DNA of 43,988 nt from assembly GCA_018817795.1 (NCBI GenBank), contig JAHITJ010000208.1, positions 1 to 43,988 on the forward strand, in the 5' to 3' direction. This stretch comes from Myxococcota bacterium. Lineage in GTDB: Bacteria; Myxococcota_A; Polyangia; HGW-17. The notes beneath the pieces were generated by a model. The model was given only the letters and a program-made list of their open reading frames with translations. It had not been told where the DNA came from and did not search any database. This document shows, piece by piece, positions 1 to 7,034 of this stretch (the stretch's first letter is position 1; the number at the start of each line of letters is the position of its first letter). A program made the position numbers and the translations under genes.

Positions 1-179
1 GTTTTTCGATATCATCGGTTCTGATGAATCCAGCGAATAGACTCGACGGCTGTATTGCAAACGTCCAATCTTTCGTGACTAATAGGCATGCAGATTTCTG
101 GACCGATTTCGATTTCGATTTCGATTTTGAGGGAAATGGACCATTCACTGAACTAGTTGAATTAGAACTCGATTGCCCT
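1..179. other. left-edge region without a recognisable gene
   Basis: No reading frame here looks like a real protein. It is more AT-rich than the rest of the window and contains a short hexanucleotide microsatellite (listed separately). It lies downstream of the leftward gene ending at 195, so it is probably intergenic. Confidence 0.5.
105..128. repeat. GATTTC hexanucleotide microsatellite, about four copies
   Basis: Four consecutive GATTTC units, the last imperfect, are visible. Translated rightwards they give an alternating Phe-Asp run, but no surrounding gene supports that reading. The tract is a candidate for slipped-strand length variation. Confidence 0.8.
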
Positions 180-195
180 GGGGGTCTTGGCCCCC
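180..195 (-). terminator. possible weak terminator hairpin after the rod-like gene
   Basis: Five G (180-184) and five C (191-195) flank a six-base loop, directly after the stop codon of the leftward gene (195-197). No T-tract follows on the minus strand, so intrinsic termination is doubtful. Confidence 0.25.
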
Positions 196-509
196 TACCC
201 CTGCCGCAATTGCTGCAGCGTGCTCTGGGCGGCCTGCAGGCACTTCGAGAGGAACTCCACACGCTGCAGGTTGTGGTACACCGCCATCTGCGCTTCGAGC
301 AACTGGCCCGGGGACAGTTGACGCCCCGACTGCAGCCGCAGGATCACCGTCTGCACGGCGCGCTCGGAGGCCATCAACTCCACGCAGACGCGCTCGAACG
401 GGGTTTTTCCGGGCACCGGGCCGGGCCGGGCAGTCCGCACCGGGGTGCGACGGCTCACGTCCTGCGGGCGAAGGGTCTCTTGACGGGGGGGCGGCAGCTC
501 GACACGCAT
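195..509 (-). CDS. type III secretion inner-rod (SctI/YscI)-like small protein
   Basis: A 104-residue protein. The start at 509 is chosen because AGGAG lies 6 nt upstream on the minus strand; longer in-frame extensions run into the next gene. The N-terminal ~35 residues are Pro/Arg-rich and low in complexity. The C-terminal half is predicted helical and reads like the C-terminus of SctI/YscI/PrgJ inner-rod proteins: LSPGQLLEAQ (residues 65-74), then a helix with VEFLSK, ending in Gln/Leu-rich heptads. In that family the C-terminal helix packs in the secretion rod. No other secretion gene is adjacent, so function is uncertain. It could equally be an unrelated small helical protein. Confidence 0.5.
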   Translation of the reverse strand: MRVELPPPRQETLRPQDVSRRTPVRTARPGPVPGKTPFERVCVELMASERAVQTVILRLQSGRQLSPGQLLEAQMAVYHNLQRVEFLSKCLQAAQSTLQQLRQG

Positions 510-540
510 GGGATCTCCTGAAAGTGCAGACCATGGATCC

Positions 541-570
541 CTGTTGCACGACAAGAAACGCGTGCGACAG
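541..570. repeat. 10-bp inverted repeat in the leader of the rod-like gene
   Basis: Arms 541-550 and 561-570 pair over ten positions (one is a T-G wobble when read on the plus strand) around a ten-base loop. It lies 32 bp upstream of the start codon at 509, so it could be an operator or a leader RNA structure. On the minus-strand transcript one C-A mismatch interrupts the stem. A GATAAT -10-like box sits on the minus strand at 594-599. Confidence 0.5.
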
Positions 571-633
571 GGCGTCTTCACCTCACGGCAATCATTATCG
601 TCCCGGCCAGCGGGAAGTTGCGGACTTTTCCGC

Positions 634-939
634 CTATTTGAGATTTTTGAACAGATCCGCCAGTTTGGACTTGGCGGCGTCAAGGGATACCTTCTTGGGG
701 GCCGTGTCGTCATTGCGGAACTCGTAGCTGCTGCAGAAGTTCGGCTCCTCGCGGTCGCGGATGAACTCCGTGTGGGGCTCGCGGCACTGGTTGTGCAGGC
801 CCGGATCGTAGAACACGCAGTTCTTGCAGCAGTGCAGGTTCGCACCGCAGTGTTCACAGGCGTCGAGGCGACCAACCATGATGCCGCCCTTGACGGCGAA
901 CTCGACTTCGTTGCCGCATTTGAAACAATAATATGCCAT
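634..939 (-). CDS. small zinc-ribbon protein
   Basis: A 101-residue protein beginning MAYYCFKCG. The ATG at 939 is preferred over in-frame GTG codons at 945 and 948 because AGGTGG lies 5 nt upstream. Three cysteine pairs suggest zinc binding: CFKC at residues 5-8, CEHC near 30, and a CCKNC cluster just after it; two more Cys and several His follow. The C-terminal ~25 residues are Lys/Leu-rich and predicted helical. There is no enzyme domain, and a partner or nucleic-acid binding role is only a guess. It is leftward, 124 bp before the rod-like gene, and could be co-transcribed with it. Confidence 0.8.
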   Translation of the reverse strand: MAYYCFKCGNEVEFAVKGGIMVGRLDACEHCGANLHCCKNCVFYDPGLHNQCREPHTEFIRDREEPNFCSSYEFRNDDTAPKKVSLDAAKSKLADLFKNLK

Positions 940-1054
940 GGTCACCACCTCACTGGCCGGCCGGGGGTGTCTGTCCCTCCGCTGCCGGACCTGGGTTTAT
1001 AGCCGATGGTCGTCCAAAAGTCCACGGTCAAACGAAGGAACCTGGAATCCCCGC

Positions 1055-1084
1055 TTGCTTTGGGGGGGTGGATCCGACTATTAT
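1055..1084 (+). promoter_or_regulatory. sigma70-like promoter, probably giving a leaderless transcript
   Basis: TTGCTT (1055-1060), an 18-bp spacer and TATTAT (1079-1084). The ATG at 1094 begins only 9 nt after the -10 box and has no Shine-Dalgarno, so transcription would start at or within a few bases of the start codon. Confidence 0.5.
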
Positions 1085-1093
1085 TCCTCCCCC

Positions 1094-2047
1094 ATGAAAC
1101 GTACTTTTCTTCTTTTCCTGATTGTTATCCCCGTTTGGCTGGTCTCCTGCTCGGACTCCAAGAAGAAGACCACGAACAACACCAACAACAACCAACTGCT
1201 CGGCTATGCCGAGGTGCTCAACGCCTGCCTGATCCGCGATGCCTGCGACGTGATGCCGCTGGGCTACATCTCGCCGTGCGTGACCTCCCACTACGAGCAG
1301 ACCGCGCTGGAGAACCAGCAGGCGATCTGGAACGAGATCTACAGCTGCGTGCTCGCCGCCGAAGGCAACTGCACGACCGTCAAGCAGTGCTTCGGAAACG
1401 GCGCCCTGCCCGTCACGTGTGATCCTTCCACGAACAAGGGCCGCTGCGAAGGCGACGTCCGGTACTGGTGCGACTCCTTCAACCGCCAGATGTACGCGAT
1501 GAACTGCCGTGACAGCGGCATGACCTGCGTCATGGGCGACGACGGCAATCCGCAGTGCTCGCTCAACACCTGCACCGAAGGCGAGTACGAGCCGCTGTGC
1601 GACGGAGACAAGCAGCGCGTCTGCGCCAACGGCTACATCAACACCACCGACTGCACCGTCATGGGACTGCCCTGTACCCTGCTCCAGACCGAAGAGAACG
1701 TGTTCCAGCCCTTCTGCATGGGCGAGGGCGCGCAGTGCGATCCCGCCGAGTACGAAGGCACCTGCAGCGGCACTCTCAAGACCGACTGTAGCGGACTGGG
1801 TGTCGTGCAGCAGGTGGACTGCTCCCAGCTCCCGGGCAGCAAGACCTGCGTGATGACGGTGAACGGCCCCTCCTGCAACGCCGCCGGCACCGAGTGCGAG
1901 CTCGGCGAGGAGGACTGCCTCGACGACTTCACCGCCCGGGTCTGCCTGGACGGCACGTATTATCTCGTCAACTGCACCGAGCTGGGCTTCACCCGCTGCA
2001 CCGGTCGTGGCGCGCAGTCGGACATCGGCGCCCACTGCACACGCTAG
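1094..2047 (+). CDS. cysteine-rich lipoprotein with four six-Cys modules
   Basis: A 317-residue protein. The start at 1094 opens a lipoprotein signal peptide with lipobox LVSC (Cys19); the frame is open upstream, but that part has no signal-peptide logic. A Lys/Thr/Asn-rich linker follows, then a helical segment with several Cys. After it come four tandem modules of roughly 50 residues, each with about six cysteines in the order C, CxG, C, DC, C, C. Disulfide-rich modules of this kind are common in surface lipoproteins of myxobacteria. It should be an envelope-anchored protein rich in disulfides, of unknown ligand. The next gene starts 4 nt after the stop, so the two are co-transcribed. Confidence 0.85.
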   Translation: MKRTFLLFLIVIPVWLVSCSDSKKKTTNNTNNNQLLGYAEVLNACLIRDACDVMPLGYISPCVTSHYEQTALENQQAIWNEIYSCVLAAEGNCTTVKQCFGNGALPVTCDPSTNKGRCEGDVRYWCDSFNRQMYAMNCRDSGMTCVMGDDGNPQCSLNTCTEGEYEPLCDGDKQRVCANGYINTTDCTVMGLPCTLLQTEENVFQPFCMGEGAQCDPAEYEGTCSGTLKTDCSGLGVVQQVDCSQLPGSKTCVMTVNGPSCNAAGTECELGEEDCLDDFTARVCLDGTYYLVNCTELGFTRCTGRGAQSDIGAHCTR

Positions 2048-2051
2048 CCCC

Positions 2052-2534
2052 ATGCACCATTTTTTCTTGCTTGTTTTTACGGGAATGATCGGACTGGCGG
2101 GCTGCAAGCCGGCCATGCCTGCGGTGGCGGGCCGGCTCGAAAAGCCCATCCCCTGTTCGCCCCTTCCTGCCTACCTCTACGCCGACGCAAAGGTTCGCGT
2201 CGTGGGCGTTTTCACCACCTGGTCCCTCAAGTCCCAGGCCCAGTGGAGTCGCTTCATGAAGGTGTCCTCCCGGTTCGACGGCAAGCGGGCGCAGTTCATC
2301 GTTGTGTTCACCGATCCGGACCGGACTGTCGTGGATGAGTGGGTCATGGCCGAGAAGCCTCCGTTCCGCGTCGTGCATGATCCCCGGTTCGGCATGTGCG
2401 GTCGTCACATCCGCGAGGTGCCGGTGACCTTCCTGCTCGACTCCCGCGATCGCATCCTCACGCTCACCTCCGGCCACGTCACCAGCGACGTGCTCGACGC
2501 CCAGGTCCGCGACGCCCTGCGCCGCGTCCGCTGA
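2052..2534 (+). CDS. thioredoxin-fold lipoprotein lacking the CxxC
   Basis: A 160-residue protein with a lipoprotein signal peptide (lipobox LAGC, Cys18). The body fits a TlpA/thioredoxin-like fold: strand VRVVGVFTTW (48-57), a central beta-alpha-beta, and late in the protein VPVTFLLDSRDRIL, matching the cis-Pro strand of TlpA-type proteins. At the active-site position the usual W-C-x-x-C reads W-S-L-K-S (57-61), so both redox Cys are Ser. It probably cannot act as a disulfide oxidoreductase and may bind or scaffold instead. It follows the Cys-rich lipoprotein by 4 nt, which hints at a link with disulfide-rich substrates (inference). Confidence 0.8.
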   Translation: MHHFFLLVFTGMIGLAGCKPAMPAVAGRLEKPIPCSPLPAYLYADAKVRVVGVFTTWSLKSQAQWSRFMKVSSRFDGKRAQFIVVFTDPDRTVVDEWVMAEKPPFRVVHDPRFGMCGRHIREVPVTFLLDSRDRILTLTSGHVTSDVLDAQVRDALRRVR

Positions 2535-2541
2535 CGAATCA

Positions 2542-2560
2542 GGCGGGTCCGCCTTCTTTT
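2542..2560 (+). terminator. candidate intrinsic terminator between convergent genes
   Basis: A GGCGG/CCGCC stem with a two-base apex (2542-2553) is followed by TTCTTTT. It fills the 27-bp gap between the rightward lipoprotein pair and the leftward L,D-transpeptidase gene. The tight loop makes it a modest candidate. Confidence 0.45.
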
Positions 2561-2561
2561 C

Positions 2562-4247
2562 CTATCTTCCGGCGTTTTTCATGGCCCCTGGGGCCTTCTT
2601 CGGCCCAGGAGTGTCGCTGCGTTTCCTGCCTTTGGCAGGCGCGGGGGCAGGCGTGGGGGCTGCGGGAGATTTCATTTCCCCTGTGGTCTCGTTCTTTTCC
2701 TTCTCGAAGGCGGCCAGCGCCTCCAGGCTCTGGGCGGCCAGCTTCTTCTCCCAGGCCTGGTCCATGGCCTGCATGCGGTCTGCCGGAACGAACGAACGCG
2801 CATAGCCGAAGACCATCGGGGAGTCGTCGTCGGCATTGCGAATCTGCACCACGATCCCCGGACGGTTTTCTCCCGACCAGACGTAGGCCGCTCCGACCGG
2901 AATCGACGGGGACGCCCACTCAAACAGGTAGCGGGCATCCAGCGGCGCGAGGTTGACGCAGCCGTGGCTCTTGGGGATGCCGAAGTCGTCGTGCCAGTAC
3001 GCGCCGTGCAGCGCCTGTCCCTTCCAGAAGAACATCGACCAGGGCACCGAAGAGGCCAGATACTGCTCGTCGGCTCCGACCTCGTTCTTCATGTCCGTCT
3101 CGGTCACCTTCCAGTAGATGCGGAAGATGCCCGACTTGGTCTGGTAGCCTTCCTTTCCCGAGGAGATCGCGGTCGCGTAGACGGGCCGGTTCTCGACGTA
3201 GGCCACCAGGGTCTGCCGGCTCAGGTTGATGTCGAGCCACTTCTCTCCCTTGCGCACGCCTGCGGGCACGGCTGTGGAAAACGCCGCGGCCACGTCCCGC
3301 TCGGCGATCCAGCGACACGCCTCCACACGGTAGAACGTCGACCGTCCCACCTTCTTCTCACCCAGAATCGACAACGGCGTGCGCGGCGCCGCCTGACCGA
3401 TGACCGAACCACCGGGCCGATCGTAGACCGGGATCGGCAAGTTCTCGCGGTTCTTGCCCTTGTGCACCGGAAAGGCCAGCGGCAGGCGCCGCGAGGCGTC
3501 CACGGGAACGCCCGAGAAGGTCGATGGAATGTGCCGGGCGATCTGATCGATCGGCACGTACTGATTCTTGTCGGTCTTCCAGTAATTGATCCCCTCGATC
3601 TTCACGAAACGCTTGAACTGCAGGTAGAAGCCGGCCGGATGCGTTCCGCCGGGCTTCTTCTGTTTGGCGGCCTCGCGGCTCGGATACCAGGGGGCCCCGC
3701 CCAGACGCACGTAAGCGTACTGTCCCGGAAGCAGACTGTTCTCCGGGATCAGCGGCAGCAGGTCGAGGGCCGGAAGCTCCTTGTCCGGCGCAAACGCGGA
3801 CAGGCAGACCCATGCCGAGAGGCCCAGCCGAAGCCAGCCTTCCCTGCAGCCACTGCCCTTGACCGCAGCGTAGCCCGCCAGGGGCAGGCGTGATCGCGGT
3901 TCGATGCGCCCCAGCTCCAGCCCCTTGGAAGAGGGCGTGTCGAACACGCGGGCCGGCTTGGCTGCCGAGTAACTGCGGAACCAGCTCCCCTTGCGTGGAA
4001 TCCGGACAAAGCCCGCCTCGATGGCCGAGCGGATGACATCCGGGGAAGGCGGAGCCAGATCCGGATTGGGCGGCAGGGCTATCGGTCCGGTGTCCGCCGA
4101 TGGAGGCGGAAAATCGGAGGCCGCCTCTTCGGCCGCGGAAAGACAACTGGGATTGCCCTTCGAGGTCAACTGGATCGAGTTGGCCCATGAGGGCGCCACA
4201 ATGAAACAACAAGTAAGCCAGATGATTCCGGCGACGAATGCGCGCAT
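2562..4247 (-). CDS. exported L,D-transpeptidase (YkuD family)
   Basis: A 561-residue protein. The start at 4247 has GGAGG five nt upstream and opens a signal peptide ending near WANS. An SH3-like region (about 80-150) and a second one (about 265-325) precede the YkuD catalytic domain (about 335-460). The active-site signature H-x(n)-SHGCVN is intact, with catalytic Cys at 430 in SHGC. Family members make 3-3 cross-links in peptidoglycan or attach lipoproteins to it from the periplasm. The last ~60 residues are Lys/Pro/Ala-rich and probably disordered. It is divergent from the PATAN gene across a 104-bp gap. Substrate specificity cannot be read from the sequence. Confidence 0.92.
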   Translation of the reverse strand: MRAFVAGIIWLTCCFIVAPSWANSIQLTSKGNPSCLSAAEEAASDFPPPSADTGPIALPPNPDLAPPSPDVIRSAIEAGFVRIPRKGSWFRSYSAAKPARVFDTPSSKGLELGRIEPRSRLPLAGYAAVKGSGCREGWLRLGLSAWVCLSAFAPDKELPALDLLPLIPENSLLPGQYAYVRLGGAPWYPSREAAKQKKPGGTHPAGFYLQFKRFVKIEGINYWKTDKNQYVPIDQIARHIPSTFSGVPVDASRRLPLAFPVHKGKNRENLPIPVYDRPGGSVIGQAAPRTPLSILGEKKVGRSTFYRVEACRWIAERDVAAAFSTAVPAGVRKGEKWLDINLSRQTLVAYVENRPVYATAISSGKEGYQTKSGIFRIYWKVTETDMKNEVGADEQYLASSVPWSMFFWKGQALHGAYWHDDFGIPKSHGCVNLAPLDARYLFEWASPSIPVGAAYVWSGENRPGIVVQIRNADDDSPMVFGYARSFVPADRMQAMDQAWEKKLAAQSLEALAAFEKEKNETTGEMKSPAAPTPAPAPAKGRKRSDTPGPKKAPGAMKNAGR

Positions 4248-4351
4248 GAATCCCTCCATAACGACTTCACTTATGACGCAAAAGCACCTGTACCTGCAAA
4301 AAACCATGGTGTATAGTGATGGGCCTGAGACTCTGGACGGAGCGAAAATAC
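4248..4351. promoter_or_regulatory. divergent promoter region, ldt / PATAN
   Basis: This gap must hold the start signals of both genes. Rightwards, TATAGT at 4312-4317 is a good -10 match, but no clear -35 stands 16-18 bp upstream. Leftwards, TTGCAG and CATAAG hexamers spaced 18 bp apart are a weak pair. A GGAG lies 9 nt before the PATAN start. Confidence 0.35.
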
Positions 4352-5704
4352 ATGCAGAACAAGTCTTTTTACGTGATCACCCTGGACGAGGAGCTCTTCG
4401 GGCAGCCCTGGATGAAACCGGCCGTAATGTGCAGGATGGGCACGCAACCGAAGGAGGCACCCCGGGGCGACGTATACGTGGATCTGATGCACCCGATCTG
4501 CTCCCAGGCCGAAGCGCTCGACCGCTGGCGGAAGGAGATCGGCCCCGTGGTCTTCCTCTCGCGTTTTCCACTGGGCAAGGAATCCTGGCAGCGCTTCATC
4601 GAGTCCGGCAGCGAGATCCTGTACATCGGAGAGATGGAGAAGCGGGTCGGTCAGGGCACCGACAACCGGACGCAGCAGGTGGACCTGTCGAAACTGGTGC
4701 CGGAGCGCCCTGCCTCGCGGGGCAAGATCGAGCCGGCTTCATGGGTCGCCCTGCTTTCGGCGATCCACTCCCACCAGATGACCGGAAACCTGTACCTGAA
4801 GACCGAAAAAATCAAGAAGATGGTCACCTTCCTGTCGGGCTTCCCCCTGCAGGTGAAGTCCAACAAATCCAAGGAGCTCCTCGGTCGCATGCTCGTCGAC
4901 GAGAACGTCATCCCGGCCTCCGCATGCGAAGAGAGCGTCAAGAAGATGAACGCCGAGTCCATCCTGCAGGGGCAGGCGCTGGTCCGGATGAACCTGCTGA
5001 CCGAGGACGAGCTGGTTGCGGCGCTCTCGCGTCAATGGGCCATCAAGTTGCTCGACGTGTTCGAATGGCTCGAAGGCGAGTATGTGTTCAAGGAGGAGGC
5101 CATCCAGATCCCCGAATTCCTGCCTCCGTTCTCGTTTAGCGACCTGATGTCCAGCGGCCTGGCCCGCCTGACCTCAGGCATCGTGGAGGCCTCCGTCAAC
5201 ATCGCCTCGGGCATGTTCCTCGTGCCCCATCCCGTGGCGCGGTGGCGCTACCAGCCCCTGCCGGCGAACATCGACATGGAGCTCTTCGGACGGATCGACG
5301 GCCGCCTGACGGTAAGCCAGTTGATGGAGGCCGGCCAGTCCGACCGCACGCAAATGACCATCCTCAGTTCGCTGCTGCTGAGCAACGCCCTGCTGCTGTC
5401 CCTGCGTCCGCTGCCGGCGCCGCAGCACTTCGGTGGCTTCCCGCTGCCCGGCGAGCACGTGCTGCTGCCGGCACGCATGCTCGAGGAGCTGGAGGTCGAG
5501 TGGCAGACCGGCATCAGCGACATCGGACGGATCGAGACCTGGCTCCGGCGCATCCACATGGACCGGTTTCTCGTCGAGAAGTCATCGGTGCGGGAGCAGA
5601 TGGAATCATGGTTTAATAAACTAAGCCATGAAAAAATGTCCCCCCTCCAGAATACCGGTGATCTGCGTCTCTTCCAATTGGGATGGAAAGTGAAATACGA
5701 GTGA
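4352..5704 (+). CDS. DUF4388/PATAN-domain protein
   Basis: A 450-residue cytoplasmic protein. The start at 4352 is preferred over an ATG 36 nt upstream because GGAG precedes it. Residues 1-125 look like a degenerate receiver or Rossmann-like region. Residues ~130-250 match DUF4388/PATAN: ALLSAIHSHQMTGNLYL, a hydrophobic strand with FLSGFPLQVKSN, then the helical part ending LEGEYVFKE. The C-terminal 200 residues carry a further helical region. PATAN proteins in deltaproteobacteria and cyanobacteria act in signalling and polarity control through protein contacts. No catalytic motif is visible. Its last 22 nt overlap the next gene. Confidence 0.8.
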   Translation: MQNKSFYVITLDEELFGQPWMKPAVMCRMGTQPKEAPRGDVYVDLMHPICSQAEALDRWRKEIGPVVFLSRFPLGKESWQRFIESGSEILYIGEMEKRVGQGTDNRTQQVDLSKLVPERPASRGKIEPASWVALLSAIHSHQMTGNLYLKTEKIKKMVTFLSGFPLQVKSNKSKELLGRMLVDENVIPASACEESVKKMNAESILQGQALVRMNLLTEDELVAALSRQWAIKLLDVFEWLEGEYVFKEEAIQIPEFLPPFSFSDLMSSGLARLTSGIVEASVNIASGMFLVPHPVARWRYQPLPANIDMELFGRIDGRLTVSQLMEAGQSDRTQMTILSSLLLSNALLLSLRPLPAPQHFGGFPLPGEHVLLPARMLEELEVEWQTGISDIGRIETWLRRIHMDRFLVEKSSVREQMESWFNKLSHEKMSPLQNTGDLRLFQLGWKVKYE

Positions 5705-6927
5705 TTTCCCCCACGACACATGGAGTCCTCCGTCTCCTGACCGGACCACTCCTCCTGTCGGTGGTTCTCCTGGGAGCCTCCTTCGCAGGGCCCGATCCCG
5801 CCCACGCCGGAACCACCTTCCGGCGACCCGTCGATGTCGGCTTCATCCTGCATTTCCCTTCCCACGGCGGCTCCTCCTGCCTGCACGGTCTGACCGGCGC
5901 CGGGTGTCGCTTCGACTGTGAAGCCAACGGTCCCAATGCACAGGAAAACAGTCAAGGTGTTTATTATCAATGTCCCACGGGAACCCTGGTCCATGCGGCC
6001 GCCGCAGGGCTCGTGCTGGAACTTCACGGCGACTGCGGTTCAGAGGATCCGGCCTGTCAGGGCGGCTGGGGAAACTGGGTGCTGCTGGAACATCCGTTCG
6101 GCCAGCGAACGCTCTATGCCAACCTGCTCGAGGCGACCGTGACCACCGGCGACACCGTCGAATGCGGGGCCGTGCTGGGCCTCTCGGGCGCCACGGGCGC
6201 GGCCGATGCCGAGGGGCTGTATTTTGAGGTGCAGGACCTGCAATACGTCCGGATCGACCCATTCGCCGGGATCTGCAACCCTGCGCTCGAAGCCACGATC
6301 TGGGAAGAACAGACCCTGGAACCGGACGACTCCAGCCGTACCTGCGCCGAGGCCTTCGTGCCCAATGAGACCTGGATCGGCGCTGCCTGCTCGGAGGACG
6401 AAGACTGCCGCTACGAGAATGCGATCTGCCTGATGACATGGCCCGGCGGCACCTGTTCAGGCACCTGCGTAGGCGCCTGCCCGGATCATCCGGGTACAGG
6501 CTACTCGGGCACCGTGTGCATGCGCACGGACGACGGTGACACCTGCGTGGCCGGATGCTCGAGTGATCTGTTCCCGGGGACGGGATGCAGAAATGAATAT
6601 GTCTGCCAATGGCTTGAAACCGCCACAGGCTCGTGGGAGCCCGGGTGCCTCCCCGAATCGGCCGAGGGGCCCGATGGCGGTGTGCCTGACGCCGACATCG
6701 ACATCGTGGACGGAGATCTCCCCGACACCACGGACCTCTCCGGAGACGGCGCCGGGGATGGCGACCCTGACATTACAGCCGCCGGCGACTCCACATCCTG
6801 CGCTTGCCGCTCTCCCGCCTCAAGACGTACTACAATCAATCTTCCATTTCTCCTCGGACCCGCCCTTGTGATTTCAGGCTTGCGCAGGCGGTTTTTCCGT
6901 TGTCCTGCAAAGGTCAACATGTTATAA
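5683..6927 (+). CDS. exported LytM-like (M23-type) pseudo-peptidase with MYXO-CTERM-like tail
   Basis: A 414-residue protein with an N-terminal signal peptide ending near AHA (about 42). A GTG at 5701 that overlaps the PATAN stop (GTGA) is an alternative start. Residues ~104-185 follow the LytM/M23 pattern (HAAAAGLVLEL, GGWGNWVLLEHP, TLYANL, TGDTVECGAVLGLSGATG, LYFEV). The metal-binding residues are missing: the usual YAHL is YANL, and HLHFE is GLYFE. It is therefore probably non-catalytic. A Cys-rich region (about 225-325) and an Asp/Gly/Pro-rich stalk follow. The end has C373-A-C375, a hydrophobic helix and RRR, the order of parts seen in MYXO-CTERM surface-sorting tails, although a further 11 residues follow. 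Confidence 0.78.
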   Translation: MESEIRVISPTTHGVLRLLTGPLLLSVVLLGASFAGPDPAHAGTTFRRPVDVGFILHFPSHGGSSCLHGLTGAGCRFDCEANGPNAQENSQGVYYQCPTGTLVHAAAAGLVLELHGDCGSEDPACQGGWGNWVLLEHPFGQRTLYANLLEATVTTGDTVECGAVLGLSGATGAADAEGLYFEVQDLQYVRIDPFAGICNPALEATIWEEQTLEPDDSSRTCAEAFVPNETWIGAACSEDEDCRYENAICLMTWPGGTCSGTCVGACPDHPGTGYSGTVCMRTDDGDTCVAGCSSDLFPGTGCRNEYVCQWLETATGSWEPGCLPESAEGPDGGVPDADIDIVDGDLPDTTDLSGDGAGDGDPDITAAGDSTSCACRSPASRRTTINLPFLLGPALVISGLRRRFFRCPAKVNML

Positions 6928-6931
6928 ACTC

Positions 6932-6945
6932 GGTTTCGCGAAACC
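6932..6945. promoter_or_regulatory. perfect 14-bp palindrome upstream of the giant TPR gene
   Basis: GGTTTCGCGAAACC is fully self-complementary. It lies 90 bp before the GTG start. A direct repeat, TAACCTGC, occurs further down at 6984-6991 and 7006-7013. These could be operator elements; no clear sigma70 promoter is visible between them. Confidence 0.4.
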
Positions 6946-7034
6946 CTGCATTACCGAAGGTTTTGCCTTGAGATTTCCTGAATTAACCTGCGTTTTTGGT
7001 TTTTGTAACCTGCACTTCCCCGATGGAGGTTCCC

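Noticed and set aside
24-521. Plus-strand open frame with an Asp-Phe repeat
   Set aside because: The repeat comes from a microsatellite, the rest is His/Leu/Arg-rich shadow of the minus-strand gene at 195-509, and no start signal is present.
510-875. N-terminal extension of the rod-like protein into the zinc-ribbon gene
   Set aside because: It is Ser/Thr/Arg-rich shadow sequence of the gene at 634-939, and a good Shine-Dalgarno lies just before the start at 509.
938-1093. N-terminal extension of the Cys-rich lipoprotein
   Set aside because: The extension would hide the signal peptide and lipobox; the promoter-like element lies inside it.
3991-5139. Plus-strand 382-codon frame across the ldt/PATAN junction
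   Set aside because: It covers two genuine genes in other frames and its product is Arg/Gly/Pro-rich with no domain.
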